This document shows, piece after piece, positions 1 through 10,855 of a stretch of DNA of 64,000 bases (within the stretch, counting starts at the first letter, position 1; each line of letters starts with the position of its first letter). The notes under the pieces are model-generated. The model was not told the origin of the DNA. It was given only the letters and a program-made list of their open reading frames with translations, and did no database searches. The translations under genes were made by a program, and so were the position numbers. Origin of the DNA: Ashinkailepas kermadecensis (taxonomy: Eukaryota > Arthropoda > Thecostraca > Neolepadidae); assembly GCA_034440615.1 (NCBI GenBank), contig JAOTOM010004569.1, positions 124,001-188,000 of the forward strand, read 5' to 3'.

Positions 1-327
1 GAGCGGTGCCGACGCTTTACGAGCGGCGCCTGGAGTACATCGACCGTGTATCACCGGCGACGCCGACGGCGGCCGACTCGACGGCGACCCGCAGATGGGT
101 GGCGCACGCGCGCCTCTGACCAATGGGGGCGACCATGAGCGCTGCCTAATTGGCGTCGGCCGGCGGACCTTGACAGAGCGCGCCGGCCGGTAGGCACCTG
201 CTGAGGCGGGCAGCTGACGGGCCGGCTGGCTGCTGACCTCGCTGTCGGCCTGCCGGTCCCGCCGGCGCCCCCAAACACCTGCCGCGCCTGCACACCGGCC
301 GTGCAGAGCCGGCGACCGGGCCTCCAC
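1..327. other. GC-rich flank, no gene seen
   Basis: GC-rich sequence with many GCCGGC-type words. Open frames here are low-complexity Arg/Gly/Ala and continue into the neighbouring repeat, so I do not call a gene. Confidence 0.6.
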
Positions 328-1752
328 GACAGCTGACTGTCGACAGGCTGGTGGTACACGTCAGCTGACTGTCGACAGGCTGGTGGTACACGTCAGCTGA
401 CTGTCGACAGGCCGGTGGTACATGTCAGCTGACTGTCGACAGGCTGGTGGTACACGTCAGCTGACTGTCGACAGGCTGGTGGCACACGCCAGCTGACTGT
501 CGACAGGCTGGTGGTACATGTCAGCTGACTGTCGACAGGCTGGTGGTACACGTCAGCTGACTGTCAACAGGCCGGTGGTACATGTCAGCTGACTGTCGAC
601 AGGCTGGTGGTACATGTCAGCTGACTGTCGACAGGCCGGTGGTACACGTCAGCTGACTGTCGACAGGCCGGTGGTACATGTCAGCTGACTGTCGACAGGC
701 TGGTGGTGCATGTCAGTTGACTGTCGACAGGCCGGTGGTACATGTCAGCTGACTGTCTATATGCTGGCGGTACATGCCAGCTGACTGCATATAAGCTGGT
801 GGAACATGACAGCTGATTGTCGACAGGCTGGGGGTACATGTAAGCTGACTGTCTATAGGCTGGTGGAACATGACAGCTGACTGTCGACAGGCTGGTGGTA
901 CACGTCAGCTGACTGTCGACAGGCCGGTGGTACATGTCAGCTGACTGTCGACAGGCCGGTGGTACACGTCAGCTGACTGTCGACAGGCCGGTGGTACATG
1001 TCAGCTGACTGTCGACAGGCCGGTGGTACATGTCAGCTGACTGTCGACAGGCTGGTGGTACACGTCAGCTGACTGTCGACAGGCCGGTGGTACATGTCAG
1101 CTGACTGTCGACAGGCCGGTGGTACATGTCAGCTGACTGTCGACAGGCTGGTGGTACATGTCAGCTGACTGTCGACAGGCCGGTGGTACATGTCAGCTGA
1201 CTGTCGACAGGCTGGTGGTACATGTCAGCTGACTGTCGACAGGCCGGTGGTACATGTCAGCTGACTGTCGACATGCCGGTGGTACATGACAGCTGACTGT
1301 CGACAGGCCGGTGGTACATGTCAGCTGACTGTCGACAGGCTGGTGGTGCATGTCAGCTGACTGTCGACAGGCCGGTGGTACATGTCAGCTGACTGTCGAC
1401 AGGCTGGTGGTACATGTCAGCTGACTGTCGACAGGCCGGTGGTACATGTCAGCTGACTGTCGACAGGCCGGTGGTACATGTCAGCTGACTGTCGACAGGC
1501 CGGTGGTACATGTCAGCTGACTGTCGACAGGCTGGTGGTACATGTCAGCCGACTGTCTATATGCTGGTGGTACATGCCAGCTGACTGCATACAGGCTGGT
1601 GGAACATGACAGCTGACTGTTGACAGGCTGGGGGTACATGTAAGTTGACTGTCTATAGGCTGGTGGAACATGACAGCTGACTGTCGACAGGCTGGTGGTA
1701 CATGTAAGCTGACTGTCTATAGGCTGGTGGTACATGTCAGCTGACTGTTGAC
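328..1752. repeat. 32-bp minisatellite, about 44 copies, with an 800-bp higher-order period
   Basis: The unit contains CAGCTGACTGTCGACAGG followed by CTGGTGGTACA and repeats every 32 bp. Most variation is C/T at one site in GGCYGGTGG and ACAYG. A block of diverged units (TGTCTATATGCTGG, GCATA, GGGGGTACATG) occurs near 750-890 and again exactly 800 bp later near 1550-1690. That is 25 units, so the array amplified as 25-mers as well as monomers. Because 32 is not a multiple of 3, apparent proteins cycle through three peptide words and are artefacts. Each unit carries one CAGCTG E-box and one GTCGAC. Confidence 0.95.
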
Positions 1753-1834
1753 GAACAGACGTAAAGAATGTGTATAAAAATGATGTATTCGTTGATACAC
1801 ACAGATGATTGAACTTCAGGTATTGTTATATTAT

Positions 1835-1840
1835 TTTATT
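1835..1840 (-). terminator. Candidate poly(A) signal of the astacin-like gene
   Basis: AATAAA on the minus strand, about 150 bp past the stop codon at 1990, in an AT-rich stretch between the gene and the minisatellite. It is the best-placed hexamer, but transcript ends are unproven. Confidence 0.45.
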
Positions 1841-1989
1841 TAGTAGATGATTATAGTTATGATGTCCAGGGACGCAGATAAAACGCAGACAGCCTATTGG
1901 TAGTATCATCACAAGACCTGAATTACTGTATCAATAAACAAAATCAGCGGCGGGATACGCTCAGCTTCCATGGCACATCAATACTTGTA

Positions 1990-4896
1990 TTATTCAGACT
2001 GGACAGCCTGCGTGACCCCGTCTGTGTACTCGGGTCCTTCATCGGCCACTAACGCCTCCTCGTCGCCCTCGCCTGCGCCGGACTCGTCGTTGGCGCCGCG
2101 ATTTCGCAGCATGTAGGCGGCCAGCAGGACTGTGGCGACCAGCACCACCAGGATGGCCGCCGCGATGCCGCCAGCGGCGGCCGGGCCGGTGCCGGGCGCG
2201 CTGCGCTGCGCCATCGAGCCGCCGACCGGCACCGGCTTCGGCACCGCGAGCAGGGACGCCGGCCGCCGGCTCGGAGTCGGAATCGGCAGCGGATCCGGCT
2301 TGCGAGTCGGCGCCGGTGTCGGCTCTGGAAGAGGTTCGATAATCGGCAAGGCGGCGGCAGACGTGGCCGGCGAGGCGACGGTGGCGGCAGACGTGGCCGT
2401 CGAGGTGGCGGTGACGGTGACGGCGTCCGCCGGCCGGGTCGTGTTCACCGTCAGCTCCTGCGCCGGGCTCCGCTCGACGGCGATCGTGACGCGCACACCG
2501 CCGACGGCCTCTGCCGGGCCGGGCGGCGCCGGCGTCGGCGCCGGCGTCGGCGCCGACGGGTCGCCGCTCGGCGCCGGCGCCGGCAGCTGCAGCATCAGCA
2601 CCAGCAGCGCCGAGGCGGCCTCCGTGCGCAGCGTCACCGGATCGCGCAACAGCGCGTCGGCGCAGAGCAGCCGCGCGCCCGCCGCCCCGCCGCTCGTGAA
2701 GTGGAGGCGCGCGTGCTCGCAGCCCGGCAGAACACGCAGACTGTGCAGCAGGTCCAGCACGGACGTCATCTCCAGCGTGATAGCGAAGCGGTTGCCAGCC
2801 GTGCCGGACAGCTCGATCGTGTAGTTGAACGGGTTGTGGTCGTCCGGCTTGCAGCCAGTTTCGTTCAGGTGGAAGCGCTTGGGACGCGTCACTGACTGAA
2901 CACACTGGTCCTTGTCGGCTTTCACCGGATGCTGGCAGTATTTGCCCCTAAAGCCAGGTGCACACACACACTGGCAGCGCTCGTTCCGGAAGCCGAAGTT
3001 CTCGCATGATCGACTCGTCTGTGGACACTTCTCGGCGTGGCAGTCATACAGCTGGCGTAATTTGAACTGGTCGAAGTGGGACAGCCCCTGCTGTCGGGCG
3101 GCGAGCAGCCTCCTCACGTCGCTAACGCGTCTGGGAACCAGAGGCAGCGCGTAGTCCATCCGGGGCGTCTCCGGCCGCAGCGAGTGGTCGTGCAGCAGCA
3201 GCGAGGCGAAATCGAACGGCAGGTCCGACTTGTTCTGCCGGAACACGGCGCAGTCCTGCTGCGGAATGCGGTACTCCAGCGGGTCGTCATGCGCCGTCAG
3301 CACACGCAGGCGGGGGTGGAGCGACACGTGCTTGAGGGCGTCCCCCCGGTCGTGCTCGTGCATCAAGCCCAGCGCATGCGCCAACAGGTGCAGCCACTGG
3401 CGCCGGTCGCAGCCCGACTGGCGACCGTCCACCACGGCCTGCACGCGATCCTCGGCCCAGCCGGACGCGTAGTAGCACGACTCGCCGTCGTTGTACACCA
3501 AGCAGAGGAAGCCGCTGGACCGGTCGAACGAGCACTGCTCTGGCACGGCCGGGTACTTGAGCGACGGCCGGCGATCCTTCCAACGGATGTGCTCCAGCAG
3601 CGTGAAGTCCCGCTCGTCCTTCTCCACCAGGCTGAGGCAGGTGTTGTTGAGGCCGCTCAGAGCGGCGGGCAGAAGCCGGTGGAAGAGTTGTCGGTCGGTC
3701 GGTCGGAAGCTGCCGCTGTCCATGGTCTTGGCCACCCATTTGATGTTCTTGGATTTCCACACGTCATCCCAGTAAACGCCGCCAATGACGGGTTTCTTCT
3801 GCAATTTATGCATGTGAGATTTGACGGCGGGTGAAACGAGACGTCTGCGCTTCCTTACTTTTGCATCGACTGTTCTGTTTTGCAAGGGCGTGGTTTCATG
3901 ATTCGCGGTGCTGTTTGGAATGACGTCATTGATATTGCTGAATGGCGACTGAAGCCTATTCCGCGTAAGTTTGGAAGACAGCGTTTGTACCTCCTCTTCC
4001 AGGCTGTCAGTGCTCGCATTGTTCTCAGTGTTGGTCTCATCGTCCCCGCCTTCATCAAGTGTCCCATTTATAAATTCCACAACACCGTGGTTGATCGTAC
4101 CATTGATTAATGTGTCATTCGATGAGCTGAAAGAGAATTGAAGCAGTCCCGCTCCAATCTCAGAAGCGTTTGACAACCCGACCCCATCTTGGCTCTCGCT
4201 ATTTTCACCATGTTTAATATCGACATCATGTGAAATTTGCCTTCGCTTGCGTGTTTCTTTACCTATTTTTTCATTTATAGGCGCCACATAGCCATGATCC
4301 TGTGTGTTTTTGGTCATCGTTCCATTAGTAGAGCTGAAGGAATACTGAAGTCCTTGTGCGTCATATGGTGGCGAAAATGTCGTCTTCTCTGGACTTCCAT
4401 TGGTTGCATTATTTGAAGTGTGTGATTTCCCGGCAGTATCCATTTCGTTCCACTGTTCTTCGCGTGCATTTCCCGTTAATATCACTAAACCATGATCGAC
4501 TGTTCCGTTCGACATTGTACTATTTGATTCGCTGAAAGAGAAGTTAAGCATTCCTGCATCCAGATCAGAAGCTGAAGAAAGTAATATTTCGTCTTGGCTG
4601 GCAAAATTATATTCGTTATCGGTGTTTGATATGTTTGCATTAAATGTCCGATAGCGCATGCTGCTATCTGTTGTTTCGTTGTTGAATAACACATCACCAT
4701 GGTCCACGCTCTCGTTAGAGGGGCTCAGGGAGGACCGAACAAGTTTTCCATTAGGCGCGATATCTTGGAATGCTTCTAGACCTTTTTGGCTTCTAGTTAA
4801 TGTGCTAAAGTTCGTTTCAACATGGCCTGCTGTGGTGATTTTAAGTGGTAACCAAGTACATAGCTGAAGAAACGAGGAAAAAATGAAAAGTCGCAT
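1990..4896 (-). CDS. Membrane-anchored astacin-like protein (M12A family) lacking the catalytic Glu; single 968-aa exon
   Basis: Seen: hydrophobic N-terminus (residues 1-23, likely signal peptide). Five degenerate repeats of 63-69 aa follow (conserved His at 66, 135, 201, 270 and 333; core FSFSxSNxTxxNGTxxHGxV), rich in N-glycosylation sequons. Basic clusters RKRR (216-219) and RKRRR (348-352) suggest furin cleavage. An astacin domain spans about 370-620, with CYYASGW (474-480) and the zinc site HLLAHALGLMHEHDR (503-517). An EGF-like module (624-654, six Cys), a divergent CUB-like domain with four Cys (665-770), a Pro/Thr/Ala-rich stalk, a transmembrane helix (about 908-929) and a 40-aa acidic tail complete it. 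Known: active astacins have HExxHxxGxxH and a Met-turn SxMHY. Here Glu is Leu504, and the region at 561-570 lacks Met and Tyr. All three zinc His remain. Inference: a type I membrane pseudoprotease, possibly a binding or signalling protein. The long intact frame argues against a pseudogene. The first Met gives the signal peptide, so that start was chosen. Confidence 0.88.
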   Translation of the reverse strand: MRLFIFSSFLQLCTWLPLKITTAGHVETNFSTLTRSQKGLEAFQDIAPNGKLVRSSLSPSNESVDHGDVLFNNETTDSSMRYRTFNANISNTDNEYNFASQDEILLSSASDLDAGMLNFSFSESNSTMSNGTVDHGLVILTGNAREEQWNEMDTAGKSHTSNNATNGSPEKTTFSPPYDAQGLQYSFSSTNGTMTKNTQDHGYVAPINEKIGKETRKRRQISHDVDIKHGENSESQDGVGLSNASEIGAGLLQFSFSSSNDTLINGTINHGVVEFINGTLDEGGDDETNTENNASTDSLEEEVQTLSSKLTRNRLQSPFSNINDVIPNSTANHETTPLQNRTVDAKVRKRRRLVSPAVKSHMHKLQKKPVIGGVYWDDVWKSKNIKWVAKTMDSGSFRPTDRQLFHRLLPAALSGLNNTCLSLVEKDERDFTLLEHIRWKDRRPSLKYPAVPEQCSFDRSSGFLCLVYNDGESCYYASGWAEDRVQAVVDGRQSGCDRRQWLHLLAHALGLMHEHDRGDALKHVSLHPRLRVLTAHDDPLEYRIPQQDCAVFRQNKSDLPFDFASLLLHDHSLRPETPRMDYALPLVPRRVSDVRRLLAARQQGLSHFDQFKLRQLYDCHAEKCPQTSRSCENFGFRNERCQCVCAPGFRGKYCQHPVKADKDQCVQSVTRPKRFHLNETGCKPDDHNPFNYTIELSGTAGNRFAITLEMTSVLDLLHSLRVLPGCEHARLHFTSGGAAGARLLCADALLRDPVTLRTEAASALLVLMLQLPAPAPSGDPSAPTPAPTPAPPGPAEAVGGVRVTIAVERSPAQELTVNTTRPADAVTVTATSTATSAATVASPATSAAALPIIEPLPEPTPAPTRKPDPLPIPTPSRRPASLLAVPKPVPVGGSMAQRSAPGTGPAAAGGIAAAILVVLVATVLLAAYMLRNRGANDESGAGEGDEEALVADEGPEYTDGVTQAVQSE

Positions 4897-4908
4897 GATT
4901 TACCAAAT

Positions 4909-4934
4909 CTGCAGAAGCAATGCCATATTTTATA
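4909..4934 (-). promoter_or_regulatory. TATA-like box and alternative splice acceptor just upstream of the astacin-like ATG
   Basis: On the minus strand TATAAAATA lies at 4934-4926, 30-38 bp before the ATG at 4896. TTGCTTCTGCAG ends in an AG at 4910-4909, 13 nt before the ATG. Either transcription starts almost at the ATG, or an upstream noncoding exon splices in here. The sequence does not decide between them. Confidence 0.3.
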
Positions 4935-4940
4935 AGCTAT

Positions 4941-6030
4941 TTTAAGCCATGTGACGCGCTTTAATGTATAACTGTGTGATCAACGGGGCAAAATTGTCTT
5001 CCCAAAAATATGCTCTAAATGTACGAAACTGATAGGCTCCGGTTTTTACCATAAAAACATTCAGGGCGTGCTGTTGCATTTTCACCACTTCTTCATTATG
5101 CTTAGCATATTTCCTGTAACGACTCACGAAGAGTATCATGCAGAATTGTCGACAATTATCTTTGCTCATGATATGATTCGTCATTATCTAACTCAAAATA
5201 TGCTATAAGTTAAGTTGCTTGTTGTAATACAATTCTAAATTATACATTGGCATGCACCTCAAGAGGTATATATGTATCAAACAATGCTAGTATATTAAAT
5301 ATTGTGAAATCCATTAGCTAACAGTTAATATACGTCTCTGATATGAACAGAAAATGTGGTAATAGCCAAATGTTTAGCCCATAATGACGGGGCTTAGTCA
5401 CTGGCATACGTTTTCCAATATACGATATCACACTAAGTATCTTACAGTGGGTACCGTACGTCAGTTACAAAGTCTGATAAATGCAGCTGAAATATTTAAC
5501 GATTATCACCTTGTCCTGATATTCGAGAAGTTTCTTAACTCTTATCGTATCACGACTTATGAAAACCAACCAAAATGTCCTTATCAAACGACATCAGTTG
5601 CTTGCATAATATGGAGTGTAAAAGCACTTCAGGGAAGACGAATTCAGTACGGTGAATAGGCAAGTGCTTGAGGATGGTTGAAGTCATACTATATGATCTC
5701 ATCTAAGCTGCCAATGTCTTCCTGCAAGGGTTGTTCTTATATTGAAAAATATTAATACTACATTTTTAATATTGGTGAATATTTTAGGTACCAATAGCAG
5801 GTTCCATAGCAATTTTTTTTGGAATACTTGACATGCCTCAGCACTCTTGACATGAAAGCTTTCAAAGCACCTTGCGAGTTGGTCTTCAAACTGTTTCGTA
5901 TGCTGTTTTGCAAATCGTTTGGAGTTCCGGTAATCATTCATGTGTACGCAAGCTGATTAGAACTTTAGTTGCATATGCATATGCATATGCTAGGTTCATG
6001 CCCATACTGGGTTTATAGAAATATGAATGG
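4941..6030. other. AT-rich intergenic sequence, no gene seen
   Basis: Frames are short, AT-driven and match no family I know. A small GCATAT repeat sits at about 5970-5990. Confidence 0.6.
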
Positions 6031-6035
6031 CACAA

Positions 6036-6380
6036 GATGCCGCCCCGACAGCTCAGTTGGTTAGAGTGCTGGCCTTCATCGGTCTCCCTTGTCCTGGGAA
6101 GGCAGGGTTCGAGTCGCTTCACGCACTCACATTTAGTCCCTGGCTGGGAGAGTCAGTTGGCAACTGGCCCGATGAGGCGGAGACGAGTCACCGTGGGGTG
6201 ACTCGTCGGTAGGGCGGCCGTGTCGGTGCATTGACGGCGCGTTAAATTCTCTGTCAAAAGCCTGTCATTCAACTGGAATTAACGGATCTGGTGGAGGAGC
6301 CAGGGTTCACGCAACCAGCTCTGCTTAGCAATAGGACCCTGGGGGAAAAAGCCACCCCGCAAGAGTCGTACTAAGTTTTG
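6036..6380 (+). mobile_element. tRNA-derived SINE
   Basis: Begins with a tRNA-like head. The A-box-like ACAGCTCAGTTGGTTAGAG lies near 6049 and the B-box-like GGGTTCGAGTCG near 6105, the two internal RNA polymerase III promoter boxes. A body unrelated to tRNA runs to about 6370, with the local inverted repeat GAGTCACC...GGTGACTC near 6184-6207. The box spacing is longer than in a true tRNA and there is no cloverleaf, so it is not a tRNA gene. Ends are approximate. It is a different family from the SINEs at 54.8 and 61.4 kb. Confidence 0.65.
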
Positions 6381-6910
6381 TTTGAAAAGTAGATGCAAAC
6401 ACACGGATTTGAAAAATAGCTGAATTGTGGCCTGTGACGGAATAAACATACAATATTACCATTTCAAGTGCACAAAAGTACAATGTTTCTTTATGCTGGT
6501 TTTTGCTGTGCTATACGAACTAAAGAAATAAATTCGTAAGCGATGTTTTGATGCCTTTACAATTGTGACCAGCTTAAGGCAATATTATCCAGTTTAAACA
6601 TCGTTCATCATATACATGGTCGAAGCTAGCTGCATACGTCCTTTTTGAGAGCCCAGCAATAGGATGCAGGTATTTTTTAAATACCTTTTATGGTGAAATG
6701 TTTAGTCAACCCTTGCCAGGTCGGCCGACAAATCCGTCTTCGATGGGCCTGGGGTGGGGGCTGTTAAAAGTTCCTCTAGCTTTCGACCTACGTATTCTAA
6801 GAGAAAGCAACACACCTTTTGAAAGCTCCGATCATGAAGAGCCCGAAACATACCTTATATTTGCATTTCAAACGATAATGAGGTCACCAGAGGTCATATT
6901 GGGTCAGTAT
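6381..6910. other. AT-rich spacer, no gene seen
   Basis: No recognisable coding sequence or repeat. A 78-aa frame at 6698-6934 might overlap a decayed 5' part of the next retroelement, but has no motif I can name. Confidence 0.5.
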
Positions 6911-8410
6911 ACGGACCTCGACTTAACTCCCTAGAAAGCGTTAAAAGGGCAGTCCAGCACAAAATGGCAAGCTTTGACGTGAAATCCTGTTTCACGAATG
7001 TTCCTATAGGGGGAGCCATAGAAGCAGTTTCTAAGGCCTTAGACAAGTCAAATAATTTGGAGCTTCCAGTTTCCAAGAGTCATTTCATATAGCTCGTGCT
7101 TATATGTGTGGAATTTGGAGCACTACAGTTTCAGGGGAAGAATATCGTCAAATCAGCGGCCTCACCATGGGCTCACCATTGGGTCCTTTTCTGGCATGAT
7201 TGTTTATGGAAACCTTCGAGGCGGTTAAGTACAAATATATGATTGGTCCCAACTCCCTTTGGCTGAGATACGTAGATGACGTACTGGTGATTGTTGATCA
7301 AGATACTGATCTCGATGTGGTCAACACAAATATTAACGCTGTATATCCATCGATTCAATTCACGTTAGAAAAAGAAAAAGAAAAAGATAATGAGGCCGAT
7401 ATTCCTTTCTTGGACACACTGATCAAACGCTGTGACAACAGATGCACATTTTCAGTTTACAGAAAGCCCACTAACAAAAACGATATTGTGCACTACTTCT
7501 CGGGTCACAGCCATGAAACAAAAACAGGGGTCCTTATGGGCTTTTTCTTAATGGCTTATAATCTGCAGTCCTAAGTTCCTCGCAGAAGAATTGTCTTTCA
7601 TCAAGGAGTCTTTCAAGTTGCTGAAATATCCAGAGGGTTTGACAGTGAAGTTGCGCCAAAAGCGGAAAAGGTGATGTGCATGAAAAAGACCAAGCAACGA
7701 GTTTTGACAAAACGATGCATATCAGTACCGGAATCACAGGGAGCAGTCACCATCTCCCGATTCACAAAAGACAAAATTAACATCAGTCTCTCAGCAGGGG
7801 TCAAAATCAAAGACATAGTCAAGAAAGGGGTCCGCAACGTGAACGAAAAAAGCATAGTCTACAAAATTCCTTGCGTAGGAGGATGTTGAAAAAGTTACTA
7901 TGGGGAAACGGGGCGGGGGATAGTGGCTAAAATTGTGGAACATCGTTTAGACCTCAGATACAATAGACTTTCGAGTGCTATGATGGCGCATGCCGATAAA
8001 GAAGGCTATCTCCCAAATTGGAAAGGAGCATCTTTTCTTGGTGGTAGACCTGGGAAGGGGTGTCGGAAGACGGTGGAATCCGCGTATATTGCCGTGAGAA
8101 TATCAATGGTGTTTCTGGTAGTTTAAAAATTGCAAGTGTTGTAGCAGAACTGATTGTGGAATATGTTGAAAAAGGTTAGGTTAAACATCATTGTCGTATT
8201 TATTTGGTCGTTTCCATTTTACTGTTTTTCACTATCTGGTTTATTCGGTGTCAGCGCATGCGAAATGCTGTATGATTTATGTCTCATGACCTGTGTTAAT
8301 AAAATGACAAATGTTAAATATTCCCATGCCTGTAAATCGTGGGTAGCTTGAGAAAGGCGTGAGCCGAAACATTGCTAATAAATGTATGCTCCCATTGCTC
8401 TGTGTTCTCA
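6911..8410 (+). mobile_element. Penelope-like retroelement, copy 1, decayed
   Basis: Contains reverse transcriptase followed by a GIY-YIG-type endonuclease, the arrangement that defines endonuclease-bearing Penelope-like elements. The 5' part is missing or unrecognisable. The 3' tail holds a short stem GGCGTGAGCC followed by GAAAC near 8357-8371, then AATAAA-like sequence, and runs to the TA microsatellite at 8442. Ends are approximate. Confidence 0.8.
6931..8126 (+). pseudogene. Reverse transcriptase/GIY-YIG remnant of Penelope-like element 1
   Basis: Seen in order: SFDVKSCFTNVPI (RT motif with catalytic Asp) near 6970-7010, GLTMGSPLGPFLA near 7157-7197, RYVDDVLVIVD (catalytic YVDD) near 7266-7298, IPFLDTLI and FSVYRKPT near 7400-7470, then after a frame change FLAEELSFIKESFKLLKYPEGF. 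The endonuclease part reads VYKIPCVGGC, then EHRLDLR and a late VESAYIAV. In-frame stops lie near 7090 and 7198 and frames shift near 7560 and 7885. Known: these motif spacings and the VYRKPT word are typical of Penelope-like RT. The copy cannot encode a full enzyme. Confidence 0.85.
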
Positions 8411-8439
8411 CAATTTGTCATTACATCCTAACTAGCACA

Positions 8440-8592
<153 letters not shown>

Positions 8593-8639
8593 CGGAAGCA
8601 GGTGTTCACGTATACATGCATTGTTAAAGACGACAGCGT

Positions 8640-10560
8640 TGTCTGCGTTTATCTTCTTTTTATGCACATTTTCTAGTTTTCGGATGACTTTTGCAAACTG
8701 CAAAATGAGGGTAGGATCCAACTGGACCCACGCTTGCAACAGCAACTACAGGTGGAGTCAACGAAGAAACGACACGTCGGCGGCCGCGGTATCCTCACGC
8801 CAGCTCTCAGAGGCGCCGCCAAGGAGCTACGAGAGAACAACGACATCGTCATTCGCCGAGCCGACAAGAGTGCGATCTACGTCATCTTGGACATGGAAGA
8901 CTGCCTGCAGAAGGTGCGCGCCGTTCTAAGCGATCGCAGTAAGTTCCAGCTTGTCTCCAGGTACCCTACAGCAGCACTGAAGAAGAAAGTCTTCAATCTC
9001 ATCGCAGCCGCAAACGCCGAAGTAGACGGTGTCCATTTTCAGAAGGTGACGGGTGAATACCGGCCCGGCAACATGTATGGCAACGTAAAGACGCATAAGC
9101 AAGGTCAGCCTATTCGGCACATCATTTCCCAGATCCCCTCCCCGACCTATCAGTTGGCAAAGCAGCGTAACGCTCTGATCTCGCCCTATATCCTTAATGA
9201 GCATACACTGCGCTCCTCTGAAGACTTCGTAGATATTCTGAAGGCCGATAAGCCCAAGGGCATCCTAGCCTCGCTAGACGTTGTCAGTTTGTTTAGAAAC
9301 GTACCAGTTCAACAGACCATTAACATAATCATCGACTACGTGTACCGAAGCCATGACCTCAAACCACCGCGACTGTCCCAAAAACATATTGCGAACCATG
9401 CCTTGCGCGTGCACTGAGGAGGTTCCGTTCAGGTGCCCCGAGGGAAAGCCATACCGGCAAATCGACGGCATCGCGATGGGCTCGCCTCTAGGAGTGCTGT
9501 TTGCGCAGGCTTATATGTGTCATGTGGAGGGTAGGGTCCTGGCGCAAGTCGATGTTAAACCGAACATGTATTACCGCTTTATCGACGACATTGTTCTTGA
9601 TGTAAACAACACTGACGAACTAAGCACACTAAAAAGGATGCTGGAAGCCGAGTCAGACCTCAGATTCACCAGGGAGCTTAATGTCAGCAACAGGCTTCCA
9701 TTCCTTGACCTCCTCATCGACGGTAATAGCGGTTCGTTTCTGACCGATGTTTATGTGAAGTCAACCAACCTAGGTCGATGTATGAATGGCGCCGGAGACT
9801 GTACCGATGGTTATAAACGTAGCGTAATTAGGTCATACGTCCGACGAGCTATAACTCACTGTTCTACTTGGTCGCGTGTGCATCTTGAGTTGCAAAGAGT
9901 GCGTCAAATGTTAGTAAATAATGGATACAGCAACACCGCTTTCGACATATCATGTAAAACATGCTTAGCAAGCTTTCATATCTTACTGGCCAGGATATAT
10001 GTGACACTGCTAACGACATCACCATCTTCTATAAAAAAATAACACCCTCTTGGAAGAAAGATGAGAAGGCCATCAGTGACATAGTCATGAAGAACACTAT
10101 ACCCGCACAACCAGGCCACAAAATTCGTCTTCTCGTTTACTACAAAACGCCTAAAACATCATCTCTTATCATGCGCAATGACAGTTTCAAACCCACAGCA
10201 CTGAAACAGACAGATGTAGTATACCGCTTCAGATGTACCACCGGGGACTGTGTAACCCGCAACGTCTGCTACATTAGTCACACAACCACTACACTCAGCC
10301 GCCGCCACACCATGCATCTCCAGGATGGTGGCCCCAAGAATCACCTCCGATAACATCACGGAGTACGGCTCACCAGAGCCATGCTGACAGATGACACTTC
10401 CATAATTATACACTGTCATGACAAACGGCGGCTGGTGGCGGCTGAGACAATCTACATCAGAGACACCACACCCATCATCAACGCACAAGACAAAACATAC
10501 ACACACCTGGCAGTGTATGACAAATCGTTAGCCGTATGATGGTGTATCAAAAGTGAGCTT
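8640..10560 (+). mobile_element. Penelope-like retroelement, copy 2, near full-length protein part, frameshifted
   Basis: A second, clearly different Penelope-like family in the same orientation as copy 1. It starts at or near the TA microsatellite and keeps the RT and C-terminal endonuclease regions. An inverted repeat at 10627-10937 lies just past its 3' end and may be part of the element. Confidence 0.85.
8676..10538 (+). pseudogene. Reverse transcriptase plus GIY-YIG endonuclease of Penelope-like element 2, two frameshifts
   Basis: Frame 1 to 9417 carries [34 protein letters not shown] and SLDVVSLFRNVPV, the first RT motifs. A stop (TGA 9415-9417) and a shift to frame 2 follow. There IDGIAMGSPLG and YYRFIDDIV (catalytic FIDD in place of YVDD) are seen, then LPFLDLLI and VYVKSTNLG. 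Near 10000 the frame returns to 1. The endonuclease region reads VVYRFRC, then CYISHTTTTLSRR (GIY-YIG-like core), then IYIRDTTPIINAQ near the end. Known: FIDD and YVDD both occur in Penelope-like RTs. The two frameshifts make it a pseudogene, though far better preserved than copy 1. Confidence 0.88.
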
Positions 10561-10626
10561 GAATGTAGTATGGTATCCTATCAATTTCGGAGTCCTAACC
10601 CATGAAGTGCCTAGAGACATAATGTT

Positions 10627-10775
10627 CATCAAATAAGTATCGAACCTTGAAAATGGTCCAAGTGGGTTGAAACGACGGAATGCAACCGAAATTCGGCTAC
10701 ATGCCAGAAGACACGCAGAGGAAGGTCACAAACACGGAATATGCTGCCCTGTTTAACCAAGTATATATATATATG

Positions 10776-10855
<80 letters not shown>

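Noticed and set aside
2132..3834. Plus frames of 230 and 252 codons under the astacin-like gene
   Set aside because: Antisense shadows of a GC-rich coding exon.
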